A stretch of 64,000 bases of DNA from Dactylellina haptotyla (lineage: Eukaryota; Ascomycota; Orbiliomycetes; Orbiliales; Orbiliaceae). The position numbers and the translations under genes are program-made. The stretch spans positions 1,736,001-1,800,000 of the forward strand of contig CM062385.1 of the NCBI GenBank assembly GCA_031310005.1. Reading direction: 5' to 3'. This document shows, piece after piece, positions 1 through 10,576 of this stretch (position 1 is its first letter; each line of letters opens with the position of its first letter). A model generated the notes under the pieces. It had not been told where the DNA came from. It searched no databases and was given only the letters and a program-made list of their open reading frames with translations.

Positions 1-987
1 ATTCCCTCAAAATGAAGAGAAGTAATCGATTTCTAAGGTGGTGATTTTCGATGGATAGATTGAACTTACCGGATGTCTTGGATCGCAGCCACTATCGATT
101 ATGAATATGACGGTCCCTTGCCCAGCCGCTTTCCAATTCCAACAGACCTTATGTTGCTGTATATGATCCCATGTAACACCAGGTGGCCAAGATAGTAACA
201 GTTGGTTTTCGGTTATTCCTAACTCCAGCGACTGCCTTTCGATATTGGGATCCTGACCTTTATCTACCCTCTTGAAAATCGTCCTTTTCAACTTTCTGTC
301 AGATTTTGGTGTGGGTGGACTAGGTGGGTCTTCTTCATATCCTGCTTCGCTTATCATAGACGTTTTTGAAACCGATATCCTACCAGGAATATCTTGAGAA
401 TGTAGCAGTGCTATAAACTTTTCGTATGTTGGACGTAGTGGAAGGCACAGTCAGCATATCTTCTATTTATCTCCAATTTTCGCAAGATCCTAAAAGAATT
501 GCACAAAGGAATAAATGGCCTGCATATGTGACCGAGAAATATTCATTCCAGTGGAATTTATCCGAAACCGAGGATTATTACAGAGCTCGAAGCCAAAAAG
601 TGTGGCGAAAGATTAAATTAGTTCAAATACCTTCGTTCCGAACAGCCTTTTGCAAACCACTTCCATTTCTCGCCTGCTATTAATGTTGCCTACGATGTCC
701 AAAACAAGCCCAAGAAGACCTAAACTCTCACTTTTAATCTTGTAAAGCGCTTGACTCTTCGGTGGTAAAATATACGGCCACATCTTTGTCGTCATTTCGC
801 GTATGAAATCTCTCTCCTCCTCTTCACTGAGCTTATTGTATGGGTTGATCATGATAAAATAGCTACTAGCTGCCTTCTCCCACGTACCGACTTTATTTCC
901 AGGTGCATATCCGCTGCTTGCGAATATTTGGTCAACTTTTGATAAAAACGCCAAGGCAACGTGTAGCAGTATTTTGTTGGTTTTCAT
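1..987 (-). CDS. Subtilisin-like (S8) secreted protease, copy 1, 3' end cut off by the window
   Basis: Partial gene on the minus strand. Exon 1 (987-631) encodes an N-terminal hydrophobic signal segment (MKTNKILLHVALAFLSKV) and a short pro-region ending at an AAG|GTATTT donor. A second exon ends at 70 (donor GTAAGT) with IDSGCDPRHP, the S8 motif carrying the catalytic Asp; its acceptor lies somewhere between about 550 and 360 and was not fixed. A third exon starts at 32 and runs off the window. The His and Ser motifs would lie upstream of base 1, so activity cannot be judged here. Layout, pro-region (ILPPKSQALYKIKSESLGLL against LLPPKDEAIYIIQSETLGLL) and intron sites match the neighbouring copy at 1811-3956, so this is a tandem paralogue, probably secreted. 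The family is clear; the substrate is unknown. Confidence 0.8.
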
Positions 988-1810
988 ATTTGCGTAGAGT
1001 ATGTATACTGATAGCTAGCTCGAATAAGAATATATAGCCTTTATTTAGATTTCACTCCTCAAAGTCGGATAAGAACGATGTGATGTATGCCCACACTTAA
1101 TGACATCTTAGCTCGCTATATAGATAGGCATATGTGCATAACAAAACAGCTTTAATTTGTTGGGGTGCTGCTTCCCATTTTATAATCGCTTGATAAATCT
1201 TATACCTATAGATATTATCATATGGATTAACTGAGGTTATGAATATCATTTCCATATATACTTATTTAGATTGAAGGGTTTCGAGACAAAAATTCAAGAG
1301 TTCCGATATTTTGAAACTAAACATTGTTTGATGCAAGGTTGGCTTTAGATGCTGAAGGGTTTCGATTTGTCAGATTCCTCCAGATTGCGCAGTAATTTTT
1401 GATTGTTGGATTGGCGATGCCCAACAGCTAAAGGGCCCCGTAGATATCCTATTTATACAACAGCCTTGTTGGACTAGGGGGCAGTCCAGTTCTACGGTAT
1501 CAATACTATCTTAGTTTGAGATATTTCAAGTTTTGGCACTAGATTAGAGCACAGATGCCAGCAGCTGCAAGCTTGAAATTTGTCTAGTATCCAACATCAA
1601 TCCGATATAACCAAGCAATATCAGCTAATATATGAAAATGAAAATTGAACTAAAACGCATCTCCATTTGCAGACCTCGCCGTAGCGATCGATTTTAGTAC
1701 GCAACTAATAATAAAGGTTGAAAAAAGTAGTTTAGGACGAATTTTCTCTAACTGATGCACATATATCGGAGGAAGACTCTAGAAAATGCGATAACTGTGC
1801 CCTCTATGCA
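988..1810. other. Intergenic, AT-rich, between the two S8 paralogues
   Basis: There is no supportable gene. It holds the promoter of copy 1 and the 3' region of copy 2. A 13-bp direct repeat (TGAAGGGTTTCGA) occurs at 1272-1284 and 1353-1365; its meaning is unknown. Confidence 0.6.
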
Positions 1811-3956
1811 TTAGTTTTGATTAGGAGGTCTAAATTCTGTCGGCCACTGATCGGTGTTAATGCCAATGAACGCCAATCTCGGCGCCCCGGGTACCTCACC
1901 AGTGAGCGGCGTCTTAGATATCGCATATAAATGATCCACGGGATCAGAATATCCGATTGATATGAAACTTGCGATTAATCCTGAAACCACTGGTGCAGCT
2001 TCAACGGTGTTATATTAGACAAACTGGTTTCTGGGGGTACTTCTTTTTAGATGAACATCTCGGGATAAGAGTTGGCTTACCAAAAGATGTCCCCGACATA
2101 CTATTAAACTTTCCTCCCCCAATTGCAAAAGACTTTTTATGCTGCTCAATCACTAGATATCCTTTCGCGCATCTTATATTCTCTGCCGGCGCAGAAATTC
2201 GAACAAAATCGGCAATTTGGAGGGTATTCTGTTCAGTATATGTATCGTGGCCCGCCACAACCACAAACTTCTTTGGATTTAGTTCGCCCCCGAATGATGG
2301 AGGGATCGCAATTATCGGTTCCTGTTGTGTGTGCGAAGTATTAAGCCTAATTTCAGAATACGATCGGTAAATAGAGTTACATACGCTTGGTTTTTCGTTC
2401 CCTGCAGCTACGACAACATAGCAGTTTAATTTATCTGTTATGTTGACTAATATAAACTTGATTAGGGGACCGTATACTGCCCCGAATCCGTCGTATGATT
2501 CGAGTAAATCTAAGGCCGGCATCCAAATATCGAGGCTCATATTGATGACACACTGGCCCGATAGTGCATGTTTTTTGACATAGTCGTGGACTTTTACTAA
2601 ACCGTCTAAGAACATATATTGTTTGTGGCCCACGTTGTCAGACCCTCTCGAGTCCCCTCTAGCGAGATTCACAACGACCACCTCGGACTTTTGTGCGAAA
2701 CTTAAAGTTTCTCCCACTATTTTCGAGGTGACAGCAGTCCCTGAGATGAATCCGTTAGCTTCATCTATTCATGAACTGGTTATAATACGGGATATCGTGG
2801 TTTCATAATTGGCATATCGTAGTGTCATTAGTCTTTTCTGTTACTAGCAGGACAGCGTAGAACAAAGAAGAGAGTAGCTCGGACCGTAAAGAAGTATAAC
2901 TACCATGCGATGATTCTAGTCCCTCTTCGTCATTTTTGAAGTCGAAACTGAAAGGATCGTCTTTAGGTTCTTCCAAAACCGATGGGCCAACAAATATCCA
3001 ATCTCTAAAGTGCGTATTTCGGAATTCCTAAAGGTTTATCTGTTAGTCTTGTTATAAATATGACAAGTTAAATATCCAATGGAAGTTTAAAAAAAGGTAC
3101 AAAAGCTATTCGGGTATGCATATACGTATGCTTAACCATACATTGAAGAATAGAGTTACTTTGACTTACTGGATGTCGCGAATCACATCCGGAGTCCATT
3201 ACGAATATGACAACTCCTCTCCCAGCCTTGTTCCATTGGAAACATGTATTTTTCATGTAGGCAGGACGCGTAGGTATACCGGGTGGTCTACACACTTGTG
3301 CCATGTCGGGGTAACAGTGTCGGCGGTGAATTTCAGGATCTATCCCCTCATCGGAAAAACCACCACGCTTCCGGTTGTTGATTTTTCTTTTCAAGATTCT
3401 TTCATTGGTAGATCTGCCATCAAGTTTGCCCTTTTTGTAGAGCTTTAAATGGTGGTTAAAACGATCATTCGTGATCATTTTTGACGGTAAGCTGCTAGCT
3501 AAGGATGTTCTCTTGATCTTTGCCACGCATATTGTCGTATTAGTACCGGTACTTTTCCTCTTCGGATCGGATCACTTTACGGTAGCGGGACAAGAAAGGA
3601 TCTTGAATATATATTACCTTGAGTTCGGGGAACTTTGCACACGCTGCACGGATTCCTTCTTCGTTATCAATGTTCCCGGGGGTATCTGCAACAACAGTTA
3701 ATAAACCCAGAGTCTCGCTCTGTATGATATAGATTGCCTCATCTTTTGGCGGCAACAAGAACTTTCTGATTTCTGTTTTGAATCTGCCAAGGATATTTTG
3801 ATTCTCTTCGGCGGAGTTTTGATCCGCGAAATCGATGATGAACCAATAACTTAGAAACCCCTTTTCCCGTGTTCCTAGCTTTGTGGATGCGAACACACAA
3901 CTGAGAAGAAGGTTCAGAATGAAACCTGTCCGAAGGAATAGTGCAAAATTAGACAT
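1811..3956 (-). CDS. Subtilisin-like (S8) secreted protease, copy 2, five exons, triad complete
   Basis: The model is complement join 3956-3618, 3517-3170, 3027-2904, 2740-2081, 1998-1811, giving 552 aa with all phases closing. ATG 3956 was chosen because it gives a clean signal peptide (MSNFALFLRTGFILNLLLS); a longer open frame upstream lacks that shape. After a pro-region come MDSGCDSRHP (Asp221), SSHGTAVTSK (His270), VVAAGNE (oxyanion Asn) and SMSGTSFAAP (Ser489), so the S8 triad is intact once introns are removed. Without splicing the His appears as Ser, because the intron 2903-2741 splits the Gly codon after His. The C-terminus is short and carries no extra domain. It likely acts outside the cell; whether it is nutritional or targets other proteins cannot be told. 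The exon 2 acceptor is the least certain junction (3517 or 3511). Confidence 0.85.
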
Positions 3957-4843
3957 TAAGTGCTGTTTAGAGTGATAAATTTGGGTATGTATATTGTGTT
4001 TTGTTGGACACAATGCGCCGGCAGTGCATATGATTCAGCTAAGGCGTTGGGAGGTTTTGCTAGCACTATGGACTTTTAAATCCTGCTCGTTAGAATGATG
4101 CCAATACGCGTATACGAATGGAAATCGGCCAACCTCTACGTATATATGTCGGTGTCTAAATTATTCGGAGGGTTATTAGTGAAATGAGATATAAATTCGA
4201 GAAGACATTACTACATAAATCGATATTGGATTCGTGTTCCTTTTTCTAGTTAAAAGTGAGTTAACATCGATTGGTCTCGAAACCAGACGGAGCACATATC
4301 AGAATCACGTCTACCAGTTTATGTTTAGGAACGAGTTGGTGTTGGCAAGACTGCGGTCAGCCGTAACATTCAAAATATAAGTTACATATTCGATTAGGCG
4401 CTTTAACGACACTGAGATGTTCTACGCTGGCTGAATAGAAGACTTGTGCTCATGCGTAATCATCTTTATCTAGTTACAAGACTGCAGAATCATGCATCCG
4501 AAGCACAAGTACTTATTTAACCAACAACATAATTATTTACTTATGAAACATTGAACCAACATCATTCTAAGCCCGCGCCCCGCATTGAATCTGACGGGTC
4601 GTTATCTAATAATTCCATCAGTCATAATCAATAATTTATTTGACCGTATAATGGCCTAGTTTTAGGTGTTCGTAGTTCCGTAGAATAATGAATTAGGGCG
4701 TAGACTGGCAACCAGAACGCTTCAAACCAGCTAGTACCAGGCGGTAAGGTAGACACCTAAGAGTGCTCAATCTTCGTCAACTTGCCCAAGGATCTGAATA
4801 GGAGTCCGAGAGTGCCAAAACAGCAATAAATCCGAATTCTTTC
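3957..4843. other. Intergenic, no gene seen
   Basis: It contains the promoter of the S8 gene (minus strand) and the 3' flank of the next minus-strand gene. No open frame or RNA motif is supported. Confidence 0.6.
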
Positions 4844-6769
4844 TTAAAGCTCAATCAAAAGCTCAGCACCGCACCCGGTTTTAGGATCTAGCGTAGGTTC
4901 AATTGATGCATATGGAACGCTTCTTTTGAGTTTTGGTTGCAACGCAATATTCGCAGTGTTCCGTGTATCCTTCCCAACGTCTCCTAAAACCAACGTTGGC
5001 TTATTGGAAACAAAATTATCTGTTGCGTTTCTTGGTGCCGAAGCAATGTTCTCCTTTTCGTTCAATTTTTTTATGACTCTGTCAATCGAAATGATGTCCC
5101 AAGGGAGAAGACAGATAGCAGAGGAAGATGCGTCTTTGACAGTTTCGATTGCACGAGTTTCTCCTGGTCGGTAGTCAACTAGTTCGTCATCTGGACCCCA
5201 GACGTAGATAGAAGGGGGTTCAGGTACCGAATTTTCCATGAAAGAAACCCGATTCGGTTTTTGGACTGAAACCCCGTCGGTGTCCTTGTCTGGAAACCTT
5301 GTGTTTTCCTTTCGTGAGGAGTTCGCAAGACATTTCCCTTTGGCTTGTACGATACTCCTCAAATTCTCTTGGTCTAACAAGAAGGTCTTTTGAATAACTC
5401 TCTCTGACTGGCGATATTTCTGGACCGCGTCTTCTTCTTGTTTTTTTAGCTTCTCCCGCGTTTCATTTATTTGCCGCAGGGTATTTCGCAGGGGATCCTG
5501 TATCTCCTCGAGCTTCTTCTTAAGTTCCACTGCGAGAGTTGAAGTGTAGTCATTGAGCCTTTTCTGTTTCGCACTACACTGAAGAACTCCAAGGGCGTCA
5601 ATAAACTCCAAAACGGTTGCTAATAAAACGTAGATTTCGTACGTGCTAGCGTTTTGACGATTAGACACTAAGTCATGTACTTCACTTGCAGAATCTAGCA
5701 AGTTTGGGTTAAGCGTAGCGAGATAAGTCAGCTTTTTAAGTGTGCTTGGGGAGCTTCTGTAGGTATCCGAGTTACTGATAGCATCTTGGACCATCAAAAC
5801 CCATTGACCTAAAGAGCTAGAAGCCGGATACTCGTACAGTTGGTCAAGTAGTTTCTCTGGAAGGTACTTCTTAGTGAATTCGTAAATTGCCATTTTCAGT
5901 ATCCGTTGCGTCTCCTTGAGAACCTTTCTTTGCGTTGGGTACGGGAAGTATGTACTGTAGGGGTCTATATTAGGTGTTTCATTCGACGTTTCATTGGTTG
6001 TTTCGAAACTGGCCATGCCACAGTCGCTATCATCAAGGATTAAACGGCTCCCGAGCTGCGAGAGAGGGAAATGCTTATTTAGTCCCGGGTTGGTTGCTAA
6101 AAGGCTAGAGTTCGGCTCGGAAGCTGCGCTGCCAACCTGAAAATTCGAAGACGTTTGTGTTCTATCCGAATAGTAAGTTTCGAGAGCTGGTAAATCGCTG
6201 GGATCCAATTTTAATAGCCACGGCCATTTCTTCTTTACTTCATCTTCTGTTGAACGGTATACTCCTTGGGCGTGCATCTTCACTAGTGTTCCAACAAGAT
6301 CGTCAACTTTGTACGATTGGACGAGAGTTGGAAACTCCTTGACTTGACGCCTTAAGATATGAAAAGCAGCGCCACTGCCAAGATATACGATGGACTTGAA
6401 AAGAAACTGCTGGAAGATGTCTTTGGTAGTTAGGTACATTTGCCGCTCTAACTTTTGCTGCAGAAATTCTTCTGTCTGTCTGATTTCATTTTCTGGGGTA
6501 TCGTCTAAATAATGACGTGAAGATTCAATAAACCGATCTGAATCGGATGTCATAGCGGGTGAACAAGGATTCTCGTAGGTGGCACAGTCTGTCCATGTGG
6601 TAGAGGATTCTTCGCTTGTAGGTTTAGGTAATGCTGTTGTATGTGCCCACAGGTTTGTTTCGAGGGTGTTAACAGTTGGCACTGATAAGGAACCACGCAA
6701 TGAAGGAGATATAGGCCGGAAGATAGGGGCCGAAGGATTCAACAATCTTTTTGTATCCGTTGAACTCAT
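4844..6769 (-). CDS. Uncharacterised 641-aa protein with central coiled coil
   Basis: A single uninterrupted frame of 641 codons. I do not recognise the family. The N-terminal ~85 residues are Ser/Thr/Pro-rich and look disordered. Residues ~100-200 are predicted helical (EEFLQQKLERQMYLTTKDIF) with a hydrophobic patch near SIVYLGSGAAFHILRR. Residues ~285-400 are helical, and ~410-475 are strongly charged and heptad-like (LKKKLEEIQDPLRNTLRQ), fitting a coiled coil. The C-terminal third is low in structure. The helical block beginning YPTQRKVLKETQRILKMAIY resembles YPNQAAFAVLTEATTLLEEA in the gene at 13881-15950, with a similar W-V position downstream, so the two may share a domain. There is no signal peptide or catalytic motif. 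It is a real gene judged by its length; its function is unknown. Confidence 0.75.
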   Translation of the reverse strand: MSSTDTKRLLNPSAPIFRPISPSLRGSLSVPTVNTLETNLWAHTTALPKPTSEESSTTWTDCATYENPCSPAMTSDSDRFIESSRHYLDDTPENEIRQTEEFLQQKLERQMYLTTKDIFQQFLFKSIVYLGSGAAFHILRRQVKEFPTLVQSYKVDDLVGTLVKMHAQGVYRSTEDEVKKKWPWLLKLDPSDLPALETYYSDRTQTSSNFQVGSAASEPNSSLLATNPGLNKHFPLSQLGSRLILDDSDCGMASFETTNETSNETPNIDPYSTYFPYPTQRKVLKETQRILKMAIYEFTKKYLPEKLLDQLYEYPASSSLGQWVLMVQDAISNSDTYRSSPSTLKKLTYLATLNPNLLDSASEVHDLVSNRQNASTYEIYVLLATVLEFIDALGVLQCSAKQKRLNDYTSTLAVELKKKLEEIQDPLRNTLRQINETREKLKKQEEDAVQKYRQSERVIQKTFLLDQENLRSIVQAKGKCLANSSRKENTRFPDKDTDGVSVQKPNRVSFMENSVPEPPSIYVWGPDDELVDYRPGETRAIETVKDASSSAICLLPWDIISIDRVIKKLNEKENIASAPRNATDNFVSNKPTLVLGDVGKDTRNTANIALQPKLKRSVPYASIEPTLDPKTGCGAELLIEL

Positions 6770-7588
6770 TACTTGTTTATCTTGCCCAGATATGTGGATC
6801 TTGGGTTGTGGCCAAATCGTGAATTTGTTGTGAATTGCAACCCGGATAACCGAAGCTTATAGTAGGTAGTATCCTGCAGAACTGATGGTTCTATCCGAAG
6901 TTGGATTTTAAGAAGGAATGGGTTTCTCAAGCCGCACCAGTGGTATTTAGATTTATAAATTTAAATGAAATTACTGGTTTAGGATCACCTTTATCAACGA
7001 ATTTATGAAGATCATGGAAAGGACACCAAAATTCCACGACATTCTAGCAGGATACAGCGCATCTATTGTCGCTAGACCTTATACCCAAATACTTACATGT
7101 TCTATATGCTATATATGCCATATTCTCCAGTGAGATCTCCAAAAGCAACATCGCGACAACAACTCCCTGGCCAGAGAAATGTTGGATATTGTGTGTTGGT
7201 CCGAACCCACCAATGAGAAGCGATGAATGATCCGACGGACCGGAATTCCGTTCAGAAAGATATTCCGAATTGCTGCTACTCGGAAAGATAGGGCGACGTT
7301 ATGGAATACGAGCCTTGTCAAAGATCCAACCTCAACCACGGATGATTGTCGGCAGAGTATTCCCCAACCTCGACATGACGCCGCCTCGTGTTACTGCTGT
7401 ATACGGTACCTGGCGTCTGGCGGATGTGTAAGCTCCAGCTAGCCTGGGCTTAGGCTATTTAGATCACCTTCTGCATATGTAAGGCCCCTCTCCTGTTACT
7501 TCTTCGTGTTGTTATCCATTCACGAAACCACGAGTTCGAAAGTTTATATGAAAGAAAGAAAGCGCGAACAGATTCTATAACTGACATT
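6770..7588. other. Divergent intergenic region, no gene seen
   Basis: It separates the minus-strand 641-aa gene from the plus-strand lactonase-like gene, so it holds both promoters. Short open frames on both strands overlap each other and show no codon or motif support. Confidence 0.6.
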
Positions 7589-8824
7589 ATGGCACCGCAG
7601 CAAATCTTCGTCGGAGGATACGATCATGCCATCGATAGCTTCATCTTCGACGAAGCGGAGGGGACGTTAGTCAAAACCCATTCGACACTCCAGAGTAGCC
7701 CTGGTCCTTCCTGGCAACACCTAGTTCCTGAACACCGACTGCTGTTTTCGGGTTGCGAAGGCCCTGAAGGGGGCATCGGATATCTCGACTCCTACAAGAT
7801 TGGAGAAGATGGTAGTCTGACCAAGGTCGACCGTAAGGAATGTGTTCAGGGATGTGTCAGCATGGACATGGGCAAGAATGGTTTCCTGGTTACTGCGAGC
7901 TAGTATGTTCCATTGACAACATTTGGTGGTCCGTTCAATTTGGATATCTGATTATAATCAAAATTAGTGACGCTTCTGGAGTCAATACGTACTACGTGAA
8001 AGAAACTGGAGAAATCGTTCCCCTGCAGAAACTTATGTTCGTCTTACCTGATGGCCAGGCGGGACATCCTGATATCGACCCAGTGCGCCAGGACGCTGCT
8101 CATCCCCACGAAGCTCGAATCGACCCCACTGGCAAATTCCTTCTCATTCCTGATCTTGGCTCCGACTACCTTCGTATTTTCTCTATCACCTACGGTGAGA
8201 AGGGGGAGGACACCAAGATAGAAGAGGTTGAACCCTTAATTTGTACCACCAGAGCTGGACCGCGACATTGTTATTTTGATAGAACCGGAAAGTTCATGTA
8301 TCTCGTCGAAGAGTTGGCTAGCATGGTTAGAGTCTATCAGGTGGAATATACTGGACCGCGCGGTATCGACTTTACCCCAATCCAGCGGATAAGCTCCCTT
8401 GGATTGGGCAAGGGACCCGCCGACACGAGGGTGCAGAAGCTAAAGGCTGCCGAGGTCGCCATTAGTGTAAGTTATACTTCGGAACCATCTTATTCGGCAT
8501 ATATCTAATACGTCTCAATAGCCTTGTGATAAACATTTGTATATCTCAAACCGCTACGACAGATCAATGCCCGATGGCACCGACTCCATCGCTCATTTTC
8601 TGATCAACCCTGATGACGGAACTTTAACCTTTGTTGAGTTGACAAGTGCTGGAGGGATTAACCCCAGGCATATCAGACTCAGCCCAGACGGGAGTTGGCT
8701 CTGCATCGCGACGCAAGACACAAACCGAGTAGCGATGTTTAAGAGAGATATCGATACGGGGTCAATTCTAAATGAAGTTATTGCCGAAGGACAGAGTGGG
8801 CAACCGGTGTGTATCACCTGGTAG
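7589..8824 (+). CDS. Lactonase-family seven-bladed beta-propeller protein (6-phosphogluconolactonase / 3-carboxymuconate cyclase-like)
   Basis: Join 7589-7902, 7968-8466, 8522-8824 gives 371 aa. Both introns (65 and 55 nt) have GTATGT or GTAAGT donors and TTAG or ATAG acceptors with matching phase. The repeated blade pattern is plain: IFVGGYDHAIDSFIFDEAEG near the start, AAHPHEARIDPTGKFLLIPD in the middle, GPRHCYFDRTGKFMYLVEEL, and INPRHIRLSPDGSWLCIATQ near the end. These H-x-x-x-D/S-P-x-G-x-x-L turns are typical of Pfam Lactonase (PF10282), whose members include YbhE-type 6-phosphogluconolactonase and carboxy-cis,cis-muconate cyclase. There is no signal peptide, so it is probably cytosolic. 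The exact substrate is not shown by sequence. Its neighbours, an SDR and a Zn2Cys6 regulator, suggest a catabolic setting. Confidence 0.87.
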
Positions 8825-9395
8825 TAAACCTACATCCCTCATGCAAGCTCTGTACAGATGAACTTCTGGGGCGCAAATGTAAATATAGATATCTTGGTAG
8901 ATAGACATTATTTGGTTAGCAATTAGAAGAAACCTAGCCTCTAAGACCCTTTTCGCGGTCATCTCGTATTTCGGAACACGCCTTCAAATTAGGTTGGTGG
9001 TGACCAGACGCGTTTAGATGATCATAGGACTTGTCTCACCAGCAGACAACACAAAATGGTCGCGGGACGGGTTTTGGAGCACCTCAACTGCGGGTTTTGC
9101 GGCTTCTGGAACACATGGCTGTTCCAACAATATAGAAAAATAAAGCGGCCTTTGCGGCTTCTGGAGAAAACGTTTAGGCCTTAGGAAATTATGTTCAACT
9201 GAATTCGTGAATGGAAGTTATACCTGGAGAGATATGATATTGTTATATAAGAGATAGAGCCATGGCTGCTTCTTGTCAAAATACCATCATTAGCAGACAG
9301 CAATATTCACATATTCAATATTCACACACCACCCCTTCGAACGCCAACCTACGAATTTCTTGATTTATTAGTGCACATAAGACAGAATAATTAAG
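8825..9395. promoter_or_regulatory. Upstream region of the SDR gene with TATA box, direct repeat and possible uORF
   Basis: A TATATAA at 9244-9250 lies 146 bp before the SDR start. The 15-bp sequence TTTGCGGCTTCTGGA occurs at 9096-9110 and again at 9151-9165 in the same direction, a possible regulator site. A 33-codon open frame, 9262-9363, starts with a good context (GCCATGGC) and ends 32 nt before the SDR ATG. It would act as a uORF only if transcription begins upstream of 9262, which the TATA position makes doubtful. Confidence 0.4.
9244..9250 (+). promoter_or_regulatory. TATA box of the SDR gene
   Basis: TATATAA 146 bp upstream of the ATG at 9396. Position and sequence fit a fungal TATA element; there is no experimental support. 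Confidence 0.4.
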
Positions 9396-10514
9396 ATGGC
9401 CACTTCAAGGGACACAAGACAAATGATGCTGGGTCAAATTTTCAGCCGGCCCTTCATCCCCCGCGGTTTGGACCTATCCGATAAAACCATAGTTGTCACA
9501 GGCGCCAATACGGGTCTTGGTTTTGAGTGCGCTAAGCATCTGTATGTATCTTTTAATGAGCTATGATGAAATTTTTATGAACTTGAAGCTAAATTTCTAA
9601 TTAGGGCGAAGTTGAAAGTCTCAAAATTAATTCTCGGATGTCGCAGTATCGACAAAGGCAACCGGGCGAAAGAACAAATCCTGAGCGATACAGCCGCCAG
9701 GTTCACCGATATAGAAGTCTGGGAAATCGACCAATGCAAATACGCCTCGGTGATCGCTTTCGGTAAACGTGTCAGAACTACCCTGTCCCGCCTGGACGGG
9801 TTTATCTGCAACGCTGGTGTTGCAATGAGAGACTATACCGGCGCTGAAGACCTCGAAACAACTATCACGATCAATGTCATTTCCACCATGCTCTTAGCTA
9901 TCTCTGTTCTTCCGAAACTGCGAGAGACTTCAGCTTCCCTCGGTGGTATTCCGACTAATCTTTCAATCGTTGGATCATCCGTGCATATTTTTGGTGAACA
10001 GAAGCTGCTGGTAAATCCTTCGCTCGCAAGAGGGGGCAAACCAGTTGACACATTCGACGCCGTTAGCGACCCAAATTTTGCGGTTATGTCTGTACCAGGG
10101 AATCCGATGAGTCCGCAGTATACACTCTCCAAGACTTTGTTGCACGCCCTTGCAGCGGAGCTCGCAGCTCGCAGCTCAAGACCGGATCTCAATGAACGGG
10201 TTACTGTTAATTGGTTGAACCCGGGATGGTGCGTGAGCGATATCGACCGGCACGATAAAAACCAGCCACAAGGCTTTTTTGCGCGGCTATTACGGTATCT
10301 CATCCAGTGGACAACGGAACAAGGAAGCCGTACGCTCGTGCATGCGGTACAAGCAGGTCCTGATACGCATGGCTGTTATTTATCTGAATGTCGAACCAGG
10401 TTGCAGTCTGATTTCTTGCGCAGCCATGAAGGTGGAGTCTTTCAGAAGAGACTATGGAGTGAATTCGTAGCCAGGGCAGCAAAGATCTCACCTGAGACAG
10501 TCACATTCGTTTAG
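9396..10514 (+). CDS. Short-chain dehydrogenase/reductase, retinol-dehydrogenase-like
   Basis: Join 9396-9541, 9605-10514 gives 351 aa. The intron (63 nt) is GTATGT...TTAG and splits a Leu codon. The Rossmann motif TGANTGLG is at residues ~38-45, FICNAGVA carries the conserved NAG, and YTLSK gives the catalytic Tyr-x-x-x-Lys; a Ser in IVGSSVH fits the catalytic Ser. The NWLNPGWCVSD segment matches the PG motif after the active site. The length and the N-terminal lead (FIPRGLDLSDKTIVVTGANT) are typical of fungal SDRs annotated as retinol dehydrogenase 12-like; the true substrate is unknown, often a secondary metabolite alcohol or ketone. It ends 62 bp from the convergent Zn2Cys6 gene. Confidence 0.9.
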
Positions 10515-10576
10515 TGAACTTGTTTTGTATTTTTCCTTGCGTATTTCATAATTTTATTTTCCTATTCTTATTGTAT

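Noticed and set aside
2741-2770. Apparent loss of the catalytic His (Ser in SGTAVTS) in S8 copy 2
   Set aside because: It is an artefact of reading into the intron. With the intron 2903-2741 removed the sequence is HGTAVTS.
9262-9363. uORF controlling the SDR gene
   Set aside because: Its ATG is only 12 bp after the TATA box, so it is probably not in the transcript; kept only as a note in the promoter entry.
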